Positions 1-11,299 of a stretch of DNA of 37,216 nt are shown in pieces. The stretch comes from Acanthamoeba castellanii str. Neff (Eukaryota; Discosea; Longamoebia; Acanthamoebidae), in contig NW_004457453.1 in the NCBI RefSeq assembly GCF_000313135.1, forward strand, positions 312,801 to 350,016, written 5' to 3'. Within the stretch, counting starts at the first letter, position 1. Each line of letters begins with the position of its first letter. The notes under the pieces were generated by a model, which made no database searches, was not told the origin of the DNA, and was given only the letters and a program-made list of their open reading frames with translations. A program made the position numbers and the translations under genes.

Positions 1-87
1 TTGTCCACTACCTCGCCAGCACTACGAGTACATGTACAGTCCTCACTCTTTATGCCTTTTGCTAATTGATTATTTATTGTTCTGTAG

Positions 88-1369
88 GGATTTGTGTACG
101 AAAATGAGGAGCACAACCGCGAGTTGGTGTGCTCCATCTGCCAGGACCCGTTGGTGGACCCCGTGGTCGAGCCCCAATGCCGCCAGATGTTTTGCCGTGG
201 GTGCCTCGCCACCTGGCTCCAACGCTCCTCCTCGTCTGCTGAGCACCGGTTGTGCCCTCAATGCCGCCAGCTAACGGCCATGTCATGTGTCACCGTACCG
301 CCACGCTTTGTGACGAACATGCTCGACGACCTGCGCGTCGTGTGCCCCTCGTGTGGCGGTTCATGCGCGCGCAAGTCACTGCACGAACACGTAGCCGCCT
401 GCCCCATTCGTACATTCATCCCTCTCTTCGCATTTCGCGCTTCTTTGTTCATCGGCTTCGATGGGTGCGTGCATGAGTGCAGCGTGTGATCTCGGTTGTG
501 GCAGTCGCGTGGCGCCAGTCAACAGAGAGAACCACGAGACCGTCGAGTGCACCGCCAAGGTGGTGGCGTGTCGCGCTGCCGACGTCGGATGCGAGTTTGC
601 GTGCGTGCGTGGGGCCATGCAGGAACACGAGGACAAGTGCGTTGTGGTGGTCCTCCGCACCATCCTCCAGCGCCAGCGCGACGCGATGCAGCAGCTCTCG
701 CGCTCAATCGAGGAGCAGCAGACTACACTGAGGCAGCAACAGGGTGAGATCGCGGCGCTCAAGAAGCAAGTGAAGGCTCTGAAAACGAGGAAAAAATCAT
801 CATCCGATGCTGGTAGCCTGTACGAACACTGCCTTACTTTCACCCTTTGACTTGAATTCTTACTCTGCATCCAGCTCGAGCTTTGGAGCCTCGGCAGCGC
901 CCAGCTTCAGCTTCGGAGCCTCGACAGCGCCCAGCTTCAGCTTCGGAGCCTCGACTGCCGGTGGGACCACCCCACTGGCTTCAGCAGAGCCCGGCTTCGG
1001 CTTTGCAGCCCCGGCACCCAGCTTCAACTTCGCAGCCTTCACGGCCCCGATCGGCGTGTCAGCGTTCTCGGCCCCGGCAGCCGGTACAGCATCATTTGCT
1101 TGCATGAGTGTGGGGGGGGAGAGCACTTACTTGACTCTTTGTGGCTTGCCGTGTCTGGAAACTGCAGGGCCTGCAACATGGTCGTGACCAGCGACAGCAG
1201 GCGCGGCTCCGGGGCCAGCCTGGTCCAGGTGTGGCGCGCAGGCTTGCGCATCGGCACACTCGGCTCCGTAGGTAACTTCCCGGGACAGTTCTACAAACCC
1301 CGGGGCGTGGCGGCGGACTCAACTTCGGGCAACATCGTCGTGGCCGATACTGCCAACCATAGGCTCTAG
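88..1369 (+). CDS. RING-TRAF zinc-finger protein with FG repeats and one NHL repeat (5' partial)
   Basis: Probable RING E3 ubiquitin ligase or signalling adaptor. The first visible exon opens after a 3' splice site at 81-87, so the start lies upstream of the window. Translation gives a C3HC4 RING (LVCSICQDPL, then CRQMFCRGCL, then LCPQC) followed by cysteine pairs. After an intron (about 411-482) there is a TRAF-type zinc finger (PCDLGCGSRV, HETVEC, GCEFACVRGAMQEHEDKC) and a short coiled coil (about 650-790). An intron (about 820-874) leads to an FG-rich stretch and, after a further intron ending near 1166, a C-terminal segment with a single NHL-like repeat (GQFYKPRGVAADSTSG, VVADTANHRL) directly before the stop. 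NHL propellers normally have five or six blades, so this one is truncated. The last splice junction could not be phased confidently. The stop lies 52 bp from the convergent neighbour. Confidence 0.75.
875..965 (+). repeat. 30-bp tandem repeat encoding FxFG-like units
   Basis: About three copies of a 30-bp unit encode a decapeptide of the form SFGASTAPSF. The copies differ by few bases, so the expansion looks recent. FxFG motifs are typical of nucleoporins and unusual in a RING/TRAF zinc-finger protein. Confidence 0.75.
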
Positions 1370-1379
1370 AGGTGGGGAA

Positions 1380-1385
1380 AATAAA
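1380..1385 (+). terminator. AATAAA polyadenylation signal of the RING/TRAF gene
   Basis: AATAAA begins 11 bp after the stop codon. It lies in the 52-bp gap before the stop of the convergent glycosidase gene, so the two 3' UTRs almost certainly overlap. Confidence 0.5.
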
Positions 1386-1421
1386 GCGGCAAAAGAAAAC
1401 AAGGTCCTTTTTTGGCCAGTC

Positions 1422-4400
1422 TTAAAAACTGCGCAGGCGGATGCGTGCGATGTTGACAAAGTTGGCCAGGCCGTCCCCTCCGCCCAGCATGCGGCCGTTG
1501 TTCGTGTACGACGTGAAGTGGTCGAGGTAGCTCATGTTCATCAGCCGCGTCCCCTCAACGTCGTCATCATCGCTGCACAGGGTGATTGCGTAGCGGCAGC
1601 CCTCGCGCAGGTGGACTCCGACCGGGGTCGACCAGTTCCACACGTCGTCCCACCGGTACTCGCTGTTCTGAGGCATGACCACCACCCGCCGCCTCTCTTG
1701 CGTGCGCTCGCCCTCGTGGTGGTCAGTCCCAGAGATGCGGTCCACCACGAGCCACTTGAGCGCACACGCGATCCCCGTGCTGCGAGTGCCCGCCCCGTTG
1801 CTGTAGAGCACCTGCACCGCGTAGGCACCGCTCCGCGCCGGGCGCACGTCGTCCGTCTGGCCACGGGTTACGCTCGAGTCGACAAAAGAACGAAGAAGAA
1901 CGAAAAACGAAAGAAGAATGAAGAAGGTCGCGTGAGTACCGTGAGCCAGTGGTGTAGGTCGCCCCAGAAGCAGTAGTAGCTTGTCACGGCCGCTTCTTCA
2001 TTGTCGGTGGTGGAAGGCTGCGCGCCACTGGCGCCGATCTTGAGCATGCCGCCGTTGCTGCGCATGTCCCGCGCCTCCACCACCAGCTCGTCGCCGACGC
2101 CGTGCGGGTCATCTCGCGATGATGATGGGAGCCATAAGGCCCGCGAGTGGCGAGACGTCAGCCCCGACTTTGGGTTCACCTGGGCCGCCACGAACCAAGA
2201 GTGTGTGTCAGCCCTCGTTCTCGTGTACACTGGCGAGAGGTGGCTTGGTTGGTTGTACCGCTTGCGCCGAGTAGCTGTGGGCGCGGTCACGCGGGAGGTC
2301 CTCCGCCCAGTCCGATCCCACTCTCTCGGCATACAACGCACCGTCGCGGTACACGTCGAACAACACGCCTGGCACACGACACGGGCGACACACACACACA
2401 CACACACGCACACACACACTCAAGAACGAGTTAGCAGCTTCCTATTTTTGTGTGGGATGTGCAACTTACGGTCAGCGTCATCTGCGGCCTTTTCCACGCG
2501 CAGCCGCACACTTCCGTCAGGCCCCGTGGGAGTGGTGGAGATGGTCGGCTCTCTGGGCGCGTAGTGGGCCTCCCGCTCGCCGCCCAGCAAGTTCATCTCG
2601 ACCACCCGGGCCTCGAGCCGGTCATCCCCGTCGGCCTCCAGCGCGATCTCCCACTCGTTGGTGTGCTGCGGCGGCAGCAAGTCGGCTTCGCCGAGCCACG
2701 CGCTCGGGGCAATCACCCGGCCGTTGACTGTGACACGTGCCACACGGTAGGGGCGCACGACGCCGGTCATCGTCGCCCGCAGCTCCGGGCTGCCGTCGGC
2801 GCCCTCGCGCACGAGAACTGACGCTTCCCCGGGTACGGCCACCGAGGCGTCGGTGATGGTGGGTGGCGCTGGCGCGGCGACCTGGTCGCCGGGCAGGGTG
2901 ATTCGCACGCGCAGCTGCTTGCCGCGGTACGCAAAGGAGTCCAGCACGACCTCGTGCGAGTGGCCCAGCAGCGACTCGCGCAGCCATCGCGTTACGAAGG
3001 GCTCGAACCGAATGCCGGCGCCGCCTTTGTCCCACAAAATAATCAACAACGGCACACGCACACGCGCACACCAACGCGAGCACATTATTTCATCGATCCA
3101 AAGTACCGGTGGCGCTGTCATCGCGGGTCTGTAGTCCAAACGCCACGTCGTGCACCATGGCGAGGTAGCCCGCCACCGACCACAACTGGCGTCTGACACA
3201 TGTAAAGCGGAGGGTTTATCATCAACGTGTGCGGTTGTGTGCGGTTGTGTGCGTGTGCGTGCGGTACCTGGAGTTGACGACTGGTCCCGAGAGCGGGCCG
3301 GCGTCGACAAAGGTCTCGCCGGAGAGGAATTCCAGGTTCTCCATGTTGGACAGGTGGAGCGCCGACGCGCGCATGAGCGACCACACCCCGTGATCCACCA
3401 CCTTCCAATTTGCCACCCGCACCGCTGCCCGCACCCACAACGCTTACTTGTCCCAAACGCAAACGCAAAACCAAACCCAAACATGCAAGAAATGATGGCG
3501 ATGTGAGTTATGGCGAGCTGGGCTGCTGAGAGGGCGAGTGTGGTACTGACCTGTGACGAAGGGCCAGATGGCGCTGTTGTGATAGATCGGCACGCCCGGA
3601 TGCTGCGGGTGGATCACCGGAGGCCCCCGGGGCGCGTGGGGATAGGTCGCCACCACGGCCTCGGCTCGGCGACGGCTGGCCTCGTCGGCGTCGTCGCCGG
3701 CATCCATCACCAGCACGGCCAACGCCGAACCCAGCAGGTCTGCTCAACATGGCTGACGTCAGCTCCAACTCATTGTATGAATGGTTTGCCGGCTGGCCAG
3801 GCGAGGGGGGGTACCGTAGTGGCGTAGGATGGAAGGGTGGGTGAGCGGACCCTTCGTGGCGGCGTACATGCCCCGACCGTCGCCCAAGTCCACGTAAAAC
3901 GTGGCGATGATGGCCTGGCGCAGCGACTTCGCCCACTGCACACACGCCACAGGCCACACGGTGGGTGAGAAAGCGCACACGAGGGCACGTAGTGAGTGGG
4001 TCCGGGCACTTGTTCGTATTTGGTGGCTGCGGCCTGGTCCTGGTGCTGCCGCTCCAGCGAGGCGGCCAGCGAGATGCAGGCGTAGTGGGCCACGTTGGTG
4101 GACAGCGCCTTGGAGCCGGCGATGTGCGCCAGGTCACTCTTGACCCACACCGGATAGGTCTGCTCGCGCCAATCCAGGAACGACGTCTCCCCTCTTGCCC
4201 GCCAACCAAACCACGACACGACACGACACATGTCAGCTGCACGCCACACAAACGGTGTGGTGAGTGAGATCTCAAACCTGTAGAGGCCGTCTTGGTCGTC
4301 GTAGACGATGGTGCGGTCGATCTCGATGGTGTGGGTGATGGCGGCGCGGGCCACAGCGGCGAAGCGCTCCCTGGCTTCGCCGTGGAGGTACTTGAGCGCC

Positions 4401-5293
4401 TCGCCCGCGCCCAGTGCCCACGTCACCCGGTCGCTCGACACCGGATAGCTTCCGCCCGTCCTATCGGAAGCGATGGCCAAAACCCGCAGCCAATCGTGAG
4501 ACAGTGCAGGGCCAACGGCCTGGCCCTAGTAACAGTAGTACCCGGTGTCCTGCACGATGTGGAGCTCGGCAGCCGAGTGGTCGGCGGCGGCGGCTGGCTT
4601 GAGACGGGCCGTTTTGAACAGGAGCGAGTTGACGGTACGCTGGGGGTCGACGGCGGCCAGGGACAGCAGCGCCGCGTAGGCCGTGTCGCGAGTCCACACG
4701 TACGGCCAATTCTCGCCTGAAACGATTCCGGTGACCAAGCCTGGTGAGTTGCGATCCCTCGCGAGCGAACAGGTGCAGCCTGCGAAACACGACAGTGTGG
4801 GCACCTGTCTCGTAGACGGGGTCGACGTGGAGGGGCTGGCCGGCGTTGAACGCCGCGTCACGGATGTCCTCCACGGCGCACTGCCGCAGGTCGTCCATGG
4901 CCATGGCGTACAACCCGTCGAACATGACCGCTCCGCTTCTCACCTCCAGCCTTATAATAAAAATTAATAGATTTATAAATAAACTCTCGAAAGTGACTTG
5001 CCTTGCAAGGGTGGTACCGTGGATGAGTGTCATCACGCGTGCGGGCTGCCTGGTTTGGCACGTCCCTCCACTTGGTTTCGCTTGGGGCAGTCGTGCTAAA
5101 CAACCGATACCCACCGTCTGACGCGACAAGGTGCACCCCATGTTGCAATGAGTATGCTACCCCCTCCCAACTGGTGTGCGAGTAGGGTACCTGGCAGTGG
5201 CTGCACGCCGGCAACGCGTGCACCCGTGGCGTCCACAAAGCACTCTGCTGCTGGTGGTGGTGCTCTCGTGCTGCTGCACGCACCACCTTCCAT
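1422..5293 (-). CDS. Six-hairpin glycosidase-like protein (glucoamylase/debranching-enzyme fold)
   Basis: Predicted carbohydrate-active enzyme of the (alpha/alpha)6 barrel superfamily. Fourteen exons fit (5293-5191, 5117-5018, 4950-4805, 4716-4542, 4460-4278, 4193-4010, 3935-3815, 3739-3551, 3442-3268, 3192-3107, 3024-2470, 2368-2259, 2179-1940, 1856-1422) and sum to 2,802 nt, or 933 aa. Typical motifs are FDGLYAMAMDDLRQ, then ENWPYVWTRDTAYAALLSL, IVQDTG before GGSYPVSSDRVTWALG, and YRGETSFLDWREQTYPVW across a splice site. The last 300 residues look beta-rich. Acid and base catalytic residues cannot be assigned safely by eye; candidates are the WTRD aspartate and acids in the FLDWREQ segment. 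The start is the first in-frame ATG and no signal peptide is evident. The closest resemblance I recognise is to bacterial six-hairpin glycosidases, so ancient transfer is possible although the gene is now intron-rich. Confidence 0.85.
2388..2419 (+). repeat. (CA)n microsatellite in a glycosidase intron
   Basis: A CA dinucleotide tract with one CG interruption lies inside the intron at 2369-2469. It is probably length-polymorphic. Confidence 0.85.
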
Positions 5294-5494
5294 TTTGTGT
5301 TTCTTTTTCTTTTTCTCTTCGCTGATGGCGGCGTGCGCGCCGCGGCATGAGCATCAACTTCGCCGAGTCGTGTCTCAGTGGACGCGTCGAACCAACCTTG
5401 GCGCAAAGAAAAGCGTCGTTACTGGTGCACAACGACGATCACACAAACCGTAATTAATATTGTATTATTATTAGCCGACCTTGCCTGGTCAGGC
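5294..5494. other. Intergenic gap between two (-) genes
   Basis: This 201-bp spacer must hold the 3' end of the upstream fusion gene and the promoter of the glycosidase gene. An AT-rich patch lies at 5450-5472. No clear TATA or polyadenylation hexamer was identified. Confidence 0.5.
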
Positions 5495-8400
5495 TCACGA
5501 GAAGATGAAGGCGCCGAGGCGGGAGAGGAGGTAGGCGACCGCGACGACGAGGAAGCCGCCCGCGGCCGTGAGCACGACCTCGGGGCGCTGCAGGAGGGAG
5601 CTGCGCGGGGTGATGTTGCGCAGGTAGGCCACGACGCCCTCGTCCCGGTCCATCGCCACCGCCACGTCCAGCGGCGTCGCCCGCCCGCCGTCGAAGCGCG
5701 CCCGCAGCGACGGATCGGCGCCCCGCCCGACCAGCTTCTGCACCAGCGCCAGGTCGCCCCGCTTGGCCGCGTAGTGCAGCGCCGTCCACCAGTCGTCGTC
5801 GCCGCCGCCGTTGTTGCTCTTGCTGACGTCAGCATCGTCGGCGTCGGCGCCCGTGTCACCGACGGCGGGCATTTCTCGCATATTTACAGGCAGGCCGCGG
5901 TTGAGGAGGGCCGTGACGATCTTGAGCGAGCCCTTCTCGCACGCGCGGAACAGCCCGCGGAAGCGCCTCGCCACCGTGTCGTGATAGTGGTGCCCGCCCC
6001 GCTCGGCCCCGCTCCTCGCCGTTGCGTCGTCGTCGTCGTCGTTTTCCTTGTCATCGCCGTTGCCGAGCGCGAAGCCGAGGTGGATGCCGCCGCTGGCGAT
6101 GATGTCGTCCACGATCCGAGCGTTGCCGCGCTCGCAGGCCAGCTCCAGAGCCCATAGCTTGGCCCGGAACACCTCTTCCTCTTCATCGTCACCGCTCTCC
6201 TCCTTATTATGCGTCGCTCTTTCTCCTTCTCCTCCGCTGCTGCCGCCACCGTTGTCGATGATCCGCTGCAGCCTGTCCAGGAAGAACCTGACCACCGCCT
6301 CCCGCTCCTTCTCCACGGCGGCGATCAAGCACTGCAGCGTCATCTGCACATCGCACCTAGTCCTGCTCACCGCACACACCACGACACACAGCGGTGAGCA
6401 CCCCATGCACACTCAAAAAATATAAAGACAATCATCGTCAAATGGGGATGTAGAAGCTGTAGGAAGATGGACCTTACGTCCTCTTGTTCCAAGAGGAGCT
6501 GCACGACGGAGAGGTGGCCGCTCTCGCTGGCCAGGGAGAGGGGCACATGGGGCGCCTTGCGACGCCCGGCGGTGACGCCACCGGCCACCCGCACCACGGG
6601 CCACAGGCCCACGGCCGCGATGTCGGCGCGGCTGTTGAGGTCGAGCCCGCGCCGGCCGTAGGCCGTCACCAGGTGCTCCACCACGCCCGCGTTGCCGTAC
6701 TCGCACGCCCAGTGCAGCACCGTTTTGCCGCCGAGCCGCGTCTTCCGGTTGATGACGTCACGCACCCACGCGTCGTCATTGTCGTCGCCGATGCCGGCGG
6801 CGGCGGCGGCGGCGTGTTGAGTCCGGGCGTCGAGCAGGAGCTGCCGAAGGAGCGGGACGGCGCCCCACTTGGCGCAGAGGGCGAGCCGCTCGACGGTGTC
6901 CTCGTGGGCGTGGGCCTTCCAGAGCTTGTCCCGGTTGATGAACGTGTTCCGCCAGTCCACCGCCTTCAGGCCGCCCTTCTCCTCCCTCTTGCCGCTCTCG
7001 CCCTTCGGCTCTTGCACTCCTGGGTTTGCGTCAAACACACGCCGGTGTGTGCTGTTAGTCAATGACACGACACGCGACACACACGACACACACGACACAA
7101 CAAGCGGCGAAGAGTGGATGACGTGGCGCCACCTGGGTGCACGACGGGGATGAATTGGGAGACGAGCAGGCCGCCGGTGCCGTAGGTGCGCTGCAGCAGC
7201 AGCTTCCACAGGACCTCATCATCGAGCGCCTGTGCCCACGCGAGCACGCACAGAGCACACACGACAGTGAGACAAACAGTGACCACGCGCGTGCGGGAGA
7301 GGGCGCGCGTACAGATTTGAATCGGCGGCAGGCGAGGGCGACGGGGCCGAGGTCGGCGGGGGCCAGGAAGGAGAAGAGGTACACCATGACGCCCTCTGAC
7401 AGGTCCTCCAGCCGCAGCGGCTGCTTCGGCACCGGCCGGTGGCCGCCGGCAACGATCTCCTCCTCGGCCTCCTTCATTTCCCGCTTCTCCTTCCGCTCCT
7501 CGGGCACCTCGTCGTCGTCGTCGCTGCGGACCGGCGCCTCCTTCTCCTTGCTCGACAGTGCGCTGCTGACGTCAGCAGAGGGCGCGCGGGCGGTGCCGAT
7601 GAAGCCCCGCTGGGCGCCACCGGCCGGTGCAGCCTCCTGGCCCTTCATCCACTCCCCACCGGAGCTCGGGGCGACTGACTCATCCGTCGCCGGCAGGTCC
7701 TCCGATCTGTCGGCTCGCGGCGGCTTGTGGCTGATCTGCTCCTGGGCAGCCTCGGGCTGCTTCTGCTCCACGGCCTCTTCGCCCTCGTGGTCACCGTCAC
7801 CGACGGCGGCGGCCGGAGCCGGCTTCGTGACGACGTGCTCCTCCTCGACCTCACTCGCCATCCCGCTCCTGACCTCCAGTTTATCCGCTTTTTGTTTCGC
7901 TTCGCCATCGTCGCCGTTGTCCTCCTGTTTCTCGTCTTCCTTCTCCGACTCGCTCTCGCTTTCGCTTTCGCTTTCGCTCTGGCCGCTCTCGTCTTTGTCG
8001 TCTTTTTCGCTTTCATCATCGACGGTGGCCGGAGCCGGCTTCAGGACGACGTGCTCCTCCTCGACCTCGCCCGCCACCCCGCTCCTGACCTCCGGTTCCT
8101 CCACTTCTTGTTCCTCCTCGTCATCGTCATCGTCGTCGTTGTCCTGTTTGCCGTCGTCCTCCTGTTTCTCGTCCTTCTCCGACTCGCTCTCGCTCTCGCT
8201 TTCGCTTTCACTCTGGCTGCTTTCGTCTTTTTCGTCTTTTTCGCTTTCGCTTTCGCCATCGCTTTCGCCATCGCTTTCGTCATCGGAGGAGGATAGCGAG
8301 GCCGAGTCTCCCGCAGCCTTTGCGCTTGGCCTGGCCGCCTCCGCCGCGCCTTCCGCGGCCTGGTCGACGGCCTGGCGCGCGGTGGCCAGCTCGGCGAGGC

Positions 8401-11299
8401 CCGCGTCGTCGGGGTAGAGCGCGCTCAGCTCCCGCGGGAAGCAGCTCGTCAATGCCCCGCGCACCACCCTGTCGTGTGCGGGCGAGCGCACGCGTGAGTG
8501 ACCGCCTTCGCGACGCACAACATGCGCCGAGAGGGGAAACGCTCGTACCGCCCGAGCGGGGTGGTGCATTGCGGGTTGTGGGCCAGCTTGGTGCTGGGGC
8601 TGATGGTGGCGATCTTCTTGATCATGAACGCCTCCTCCAGCTTCCCGTTGGCGCTGGTCACCGCCTCCTTCAGATCTGTGCGCACACGAAAAAGTGTAAG
8701 CGTTTGATTTGTGTGTTGTGTGTGTGTGTGTCGTCGTCGTGTGCGTACCGGCCATGCGGTCCTGCTGGGAGAGGGCGCGCGAGAGGGAGGAGAGGACGAG
8801 GAGGGCGGCCACGTGTCCGCGGCTGTCGCCCAGCACGAGGGCGTCCTCGATGAGCGGGGAGGCCTTGAGGAGCTTCTCGGCCTTCCACGGGCACACGAGC
8901 TCTCCGCCCTGGAGCCGGAATAGGTCCTCCCGCCGCCCTTTCAGCTTCACGAACTCGTCCTCGTCGAGCACGCCCACGTCGCCCGTGCGCACCCACCCCT
9001 CCCTCGCAAACACCGCCGCCGTCGCCTCGGCCTCCTGTGTGCGCACGCACGGAAGGCGATGAGATGTGTCGTGTCGTGTCGTGTCGCGTCTCTGTCAGGG
9101 GCGTACGTTGAGGAAGCCCATGAAGACGTTGGGGCCTTTGACCAGGACCTCGCCGTGATTGGATTCGTCGTCTGAATTGCGCCCAGTCAGTCACTGCACT
9201 TGGACTGAGCGGTGAGAAGGAGGACTCTTACCCTGGGGCACGCTGCCCTCGTCCAGCTCGACCTCGGCGCCGGCGAGCACCGCACCCACAGTGCCCGGCT
9301 TGTTGGTCTGCTCGGCCTCTTCGTCTTCGCTTTCTTCTTCGCTATCGCTGTCTTCGCTTTCGCTCTTTTCCGGCTTCGTGGCAGCGGTGGAGGCGTCGGT
9401 CAGCGGTGGCGGGCGATTGCAGGCGACGAGGCCCGTGGCGTAGGGGTGGGCGTAGAGCTCGCAGACAGTGACGCCGAGCTTGCCGAAGCAGGCCATGACC
9501 TTGGCCGGCAGCGGCGCGAAGCCCGAGTAGCCCACGCGCAGCCGCGCGAGGCCCATGCGCTGTCGGAACAGGTTGAGCAGCAGCGGGTTGGTCTGCACCG
9601 CTTTCAGGCTGAGCTTCACCTTCTCCGGCGATGAGTCTCCGCCGCGGCTCCCGATCTTGACCGAGCCCGCCCGCGTCGGCGCCCATGGCTTGTCCTTGTC
9701 GTGAGACCTCTTCCACGAACCCGGCTTGACGTCGTCATCTTCGTCTTCGCTTTCCTTATCTTCGTCGTCGTCGCTGATCTCTTGCTTCATCTTCTTTTTG
9801 TTGTTCTTCTTGGCGGGCATGGCGCGGAGGATGGCGGGCGGCAGGCGCACCTCGCGCGCCAGCTGTTCGTGGAGCCATCCATGAAGGGCCTTCCAGAACG
9901 AGGCCGGCGCGGCGAGGTGCGTCGGTTGCACGCTCCGTATGTCGCTCACCAGCTTCGACCGACTCCTTTCCCCGTTCAGGAACACTGCGGGGTGTAGCCA
10001 CGCGCGATCAGGATCACCGCACGTATGATGCGTGTGTCGCGTGTGTCGCGTGTTGAAGCTCAAGCCAGGGCGTACCTCGGTGGCCGACGAGCACGTGGCA
10101 GTAGATGGAGAGGAGCTGCTCGGTGATGTGCGAGATGGGCAGGAAGGAGAAGGAGATGTCGCCGTCATCCAACCGCATGGCCTCGGCGCATTTCCTGGCC
10201 GTCCACAGCAGGTTGCTGTGCGAGTACATCATGCCCCTGGGCCGTCCGCCACTGCACAGACCAGGAGGAGCGACCACCTTTGCGCATGAGTAGACTGACG
10301 TGTGTGTGAACTTGTTCAAGCACGTCAGCGCACCTGCATCGTTGTGTGTGTGTGTGCGTGCGTGTGTGTGCGTGTGCGTGTGCGTGTGTGCGTGTGTGCA
10401 CGCACGTAGTGTGATCGGACGTGGAGGCGTAGACGACGGAGGCCAGCTGATCGCTTTGCAACTGTTGCATCTGTTGATCGAGCGCGGCCTGCGTCACCCG
10501 GCTGCCTCGCCGCAGGAAATCGCGCCAACTGATGATCTTGCTCTCACGAGCTCGTTTGGTCTCTTCGTCGTCGACGTAGCCATCATCGTCGCCATCGCTA
10601 ATTTGTTTCTTGCGCCCACCCTTCGACGAGTCGTCGTCTGTGACGTTGCTGTCGTTGTCGTTGCGTTCGAGGTAGAATATGGCCTCGAGTCGGCCGAGGG
10701 TCTGCTCACCGCGTAGCTTGCGCAGCTGGTGCGGGTCATCGACGAACACGTAGCGCACCTCGGCCTGCTCGAGGATCGTGCTCAGCTGGTCGGCCGAAGA
10801 GGCCGCCGGCAGCGCGACCGGCACCACACCGGCGGTGAGGCACGCCATGTGCAACACCAGGTATTCCTGTCGTACACGTCAGCACAGGCCTTAACCACGA
10901 CCACGAAGAGAAGTAGTAGAGCGATCGTACGGCGGAGGCCTTGGCGAAGAGGGCCACGCGAAGCGAGGGGCGCTCCTCCTCAGCCGAGGAGGGAAGGAGG
11001 GCGATGAGGGCGCGAGCGGCCTGGTTGACCGCGCGGGCATAGGTGGCCCAGTCGGTCATGGCCCACTCCTCGGGTCCATGCTCGACGCCGGCCAGGCCGC
11101 CAGCCGCTCCTGAAGGGGCCACAGATAGAACCGCAGTGTTGGCGAGGCCAGGACGTAGCGCAAAGCGCAATGCGAAGGAGGGCAACTGGAGAAGGCGCTA
11201 CGCGTAGGCCATTGAGGAAGAGAGGAGGAGCATACCAGGAGCAGCAGTGGGTGGGCGCTGTTTGGTGTAGAAGGCTGGATCGTCGCGGCGCCTTTCATC
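5495..11299 (-). CDS. Acyl-CoA-synthetase-like / acidic linker / F-box / ankyrin / C-terminal TM fusion protein
   Basis: Twelve exons (11299-11237, 11185-10931, 10866-10406, 10251-10076, 9984-9232, 9171-9107, 9034-8749, 8675-8549, 8468-7313, 7229-7133, 7019-6478, 6343-5495) give 1,609 aa within a base or two per junction. Residues 1-745 resemble long-chain or bubblegum acyl-CoA synthetases: EYLVLHMACLTAGVVPV, FSFLPISHITEQ, GEVLVKGPNVFMGFLN, REGWVRTGDVG, KGRREDLFRLQGGELV and a C-terminal FPRELSALY. Three acidic inserts interrupt it. A Ser/Glu/Asp linker of about 330 residues follows, then an F-box near 1078-1114 (LSEGVMVYLFSFLAPADL, ALACRRF), ankyrin-type units (KTVLHWACEYGNAGVVEHL, WTALHYAAKRGDLALVQKL) and a hydrophobic end (VVLTAAGGFLVVAVAYLL). 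Synthetase C-terminus and F-box share one 1,156-nt open exon, so two separate genes are unlikely. Two nucleotide-binding motifs are degenerate. The start is the least certain point; an in-frame open extension lies upstream. Confidence 0.8.
7067..7098. repeat. ACACGAC-type intronic repeat
   Basis: Short CGACACA/ACACGAC units lie in the intron at 7020-7132 of the fusion gene. The same kind of repeat occurs in introns of several unrelated genes in this window. Confidence 0.6.
7790..8270 (-). repeat. Internal tandem duplication of the acidic linker
   Basis: Two copies of a segment of about 72 codons lie head to tail in the exon at 8468-7313. Each has a run of SE dipeptides, a KDEKQED or KEDEKQED block, EVRSG, EVEEEHVV and KPAPA. 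The shared 14-base core begins at 7811 and again at 8027, a spacing of 216 bp. The copies have since diverged, mainly in the Asp/Glu runs. Confidence 0.85.
9065..9090. repeat. (GTCGT)n intronic repeat
   Basis: GTGTC/GTCGT pentamers lie in the intron at 9035-9106 of the fusion gene. They are the reverse complement of the ACACG repeat found in other introns. Confidence 0.6.
10342..10402 (+). repeat. (GT/GC)n microsatellite in an intron
   Basis: A GTGTGTGC-type tract lies in the intron at 10252-10405, next to the 5' splice site that follows the degenerate P-loop exon. It complicates alignment at this junction. Confidence 0.75.

Noticed and set aside
7137..8417. Plus-strand open frame of over 400 codons rich in Ser
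   Set aside because: It is the antisense reading of the Glu/Asp/Ser linker of the fusion gene; Ser/Leu runs come from reversed GA-rich codons.
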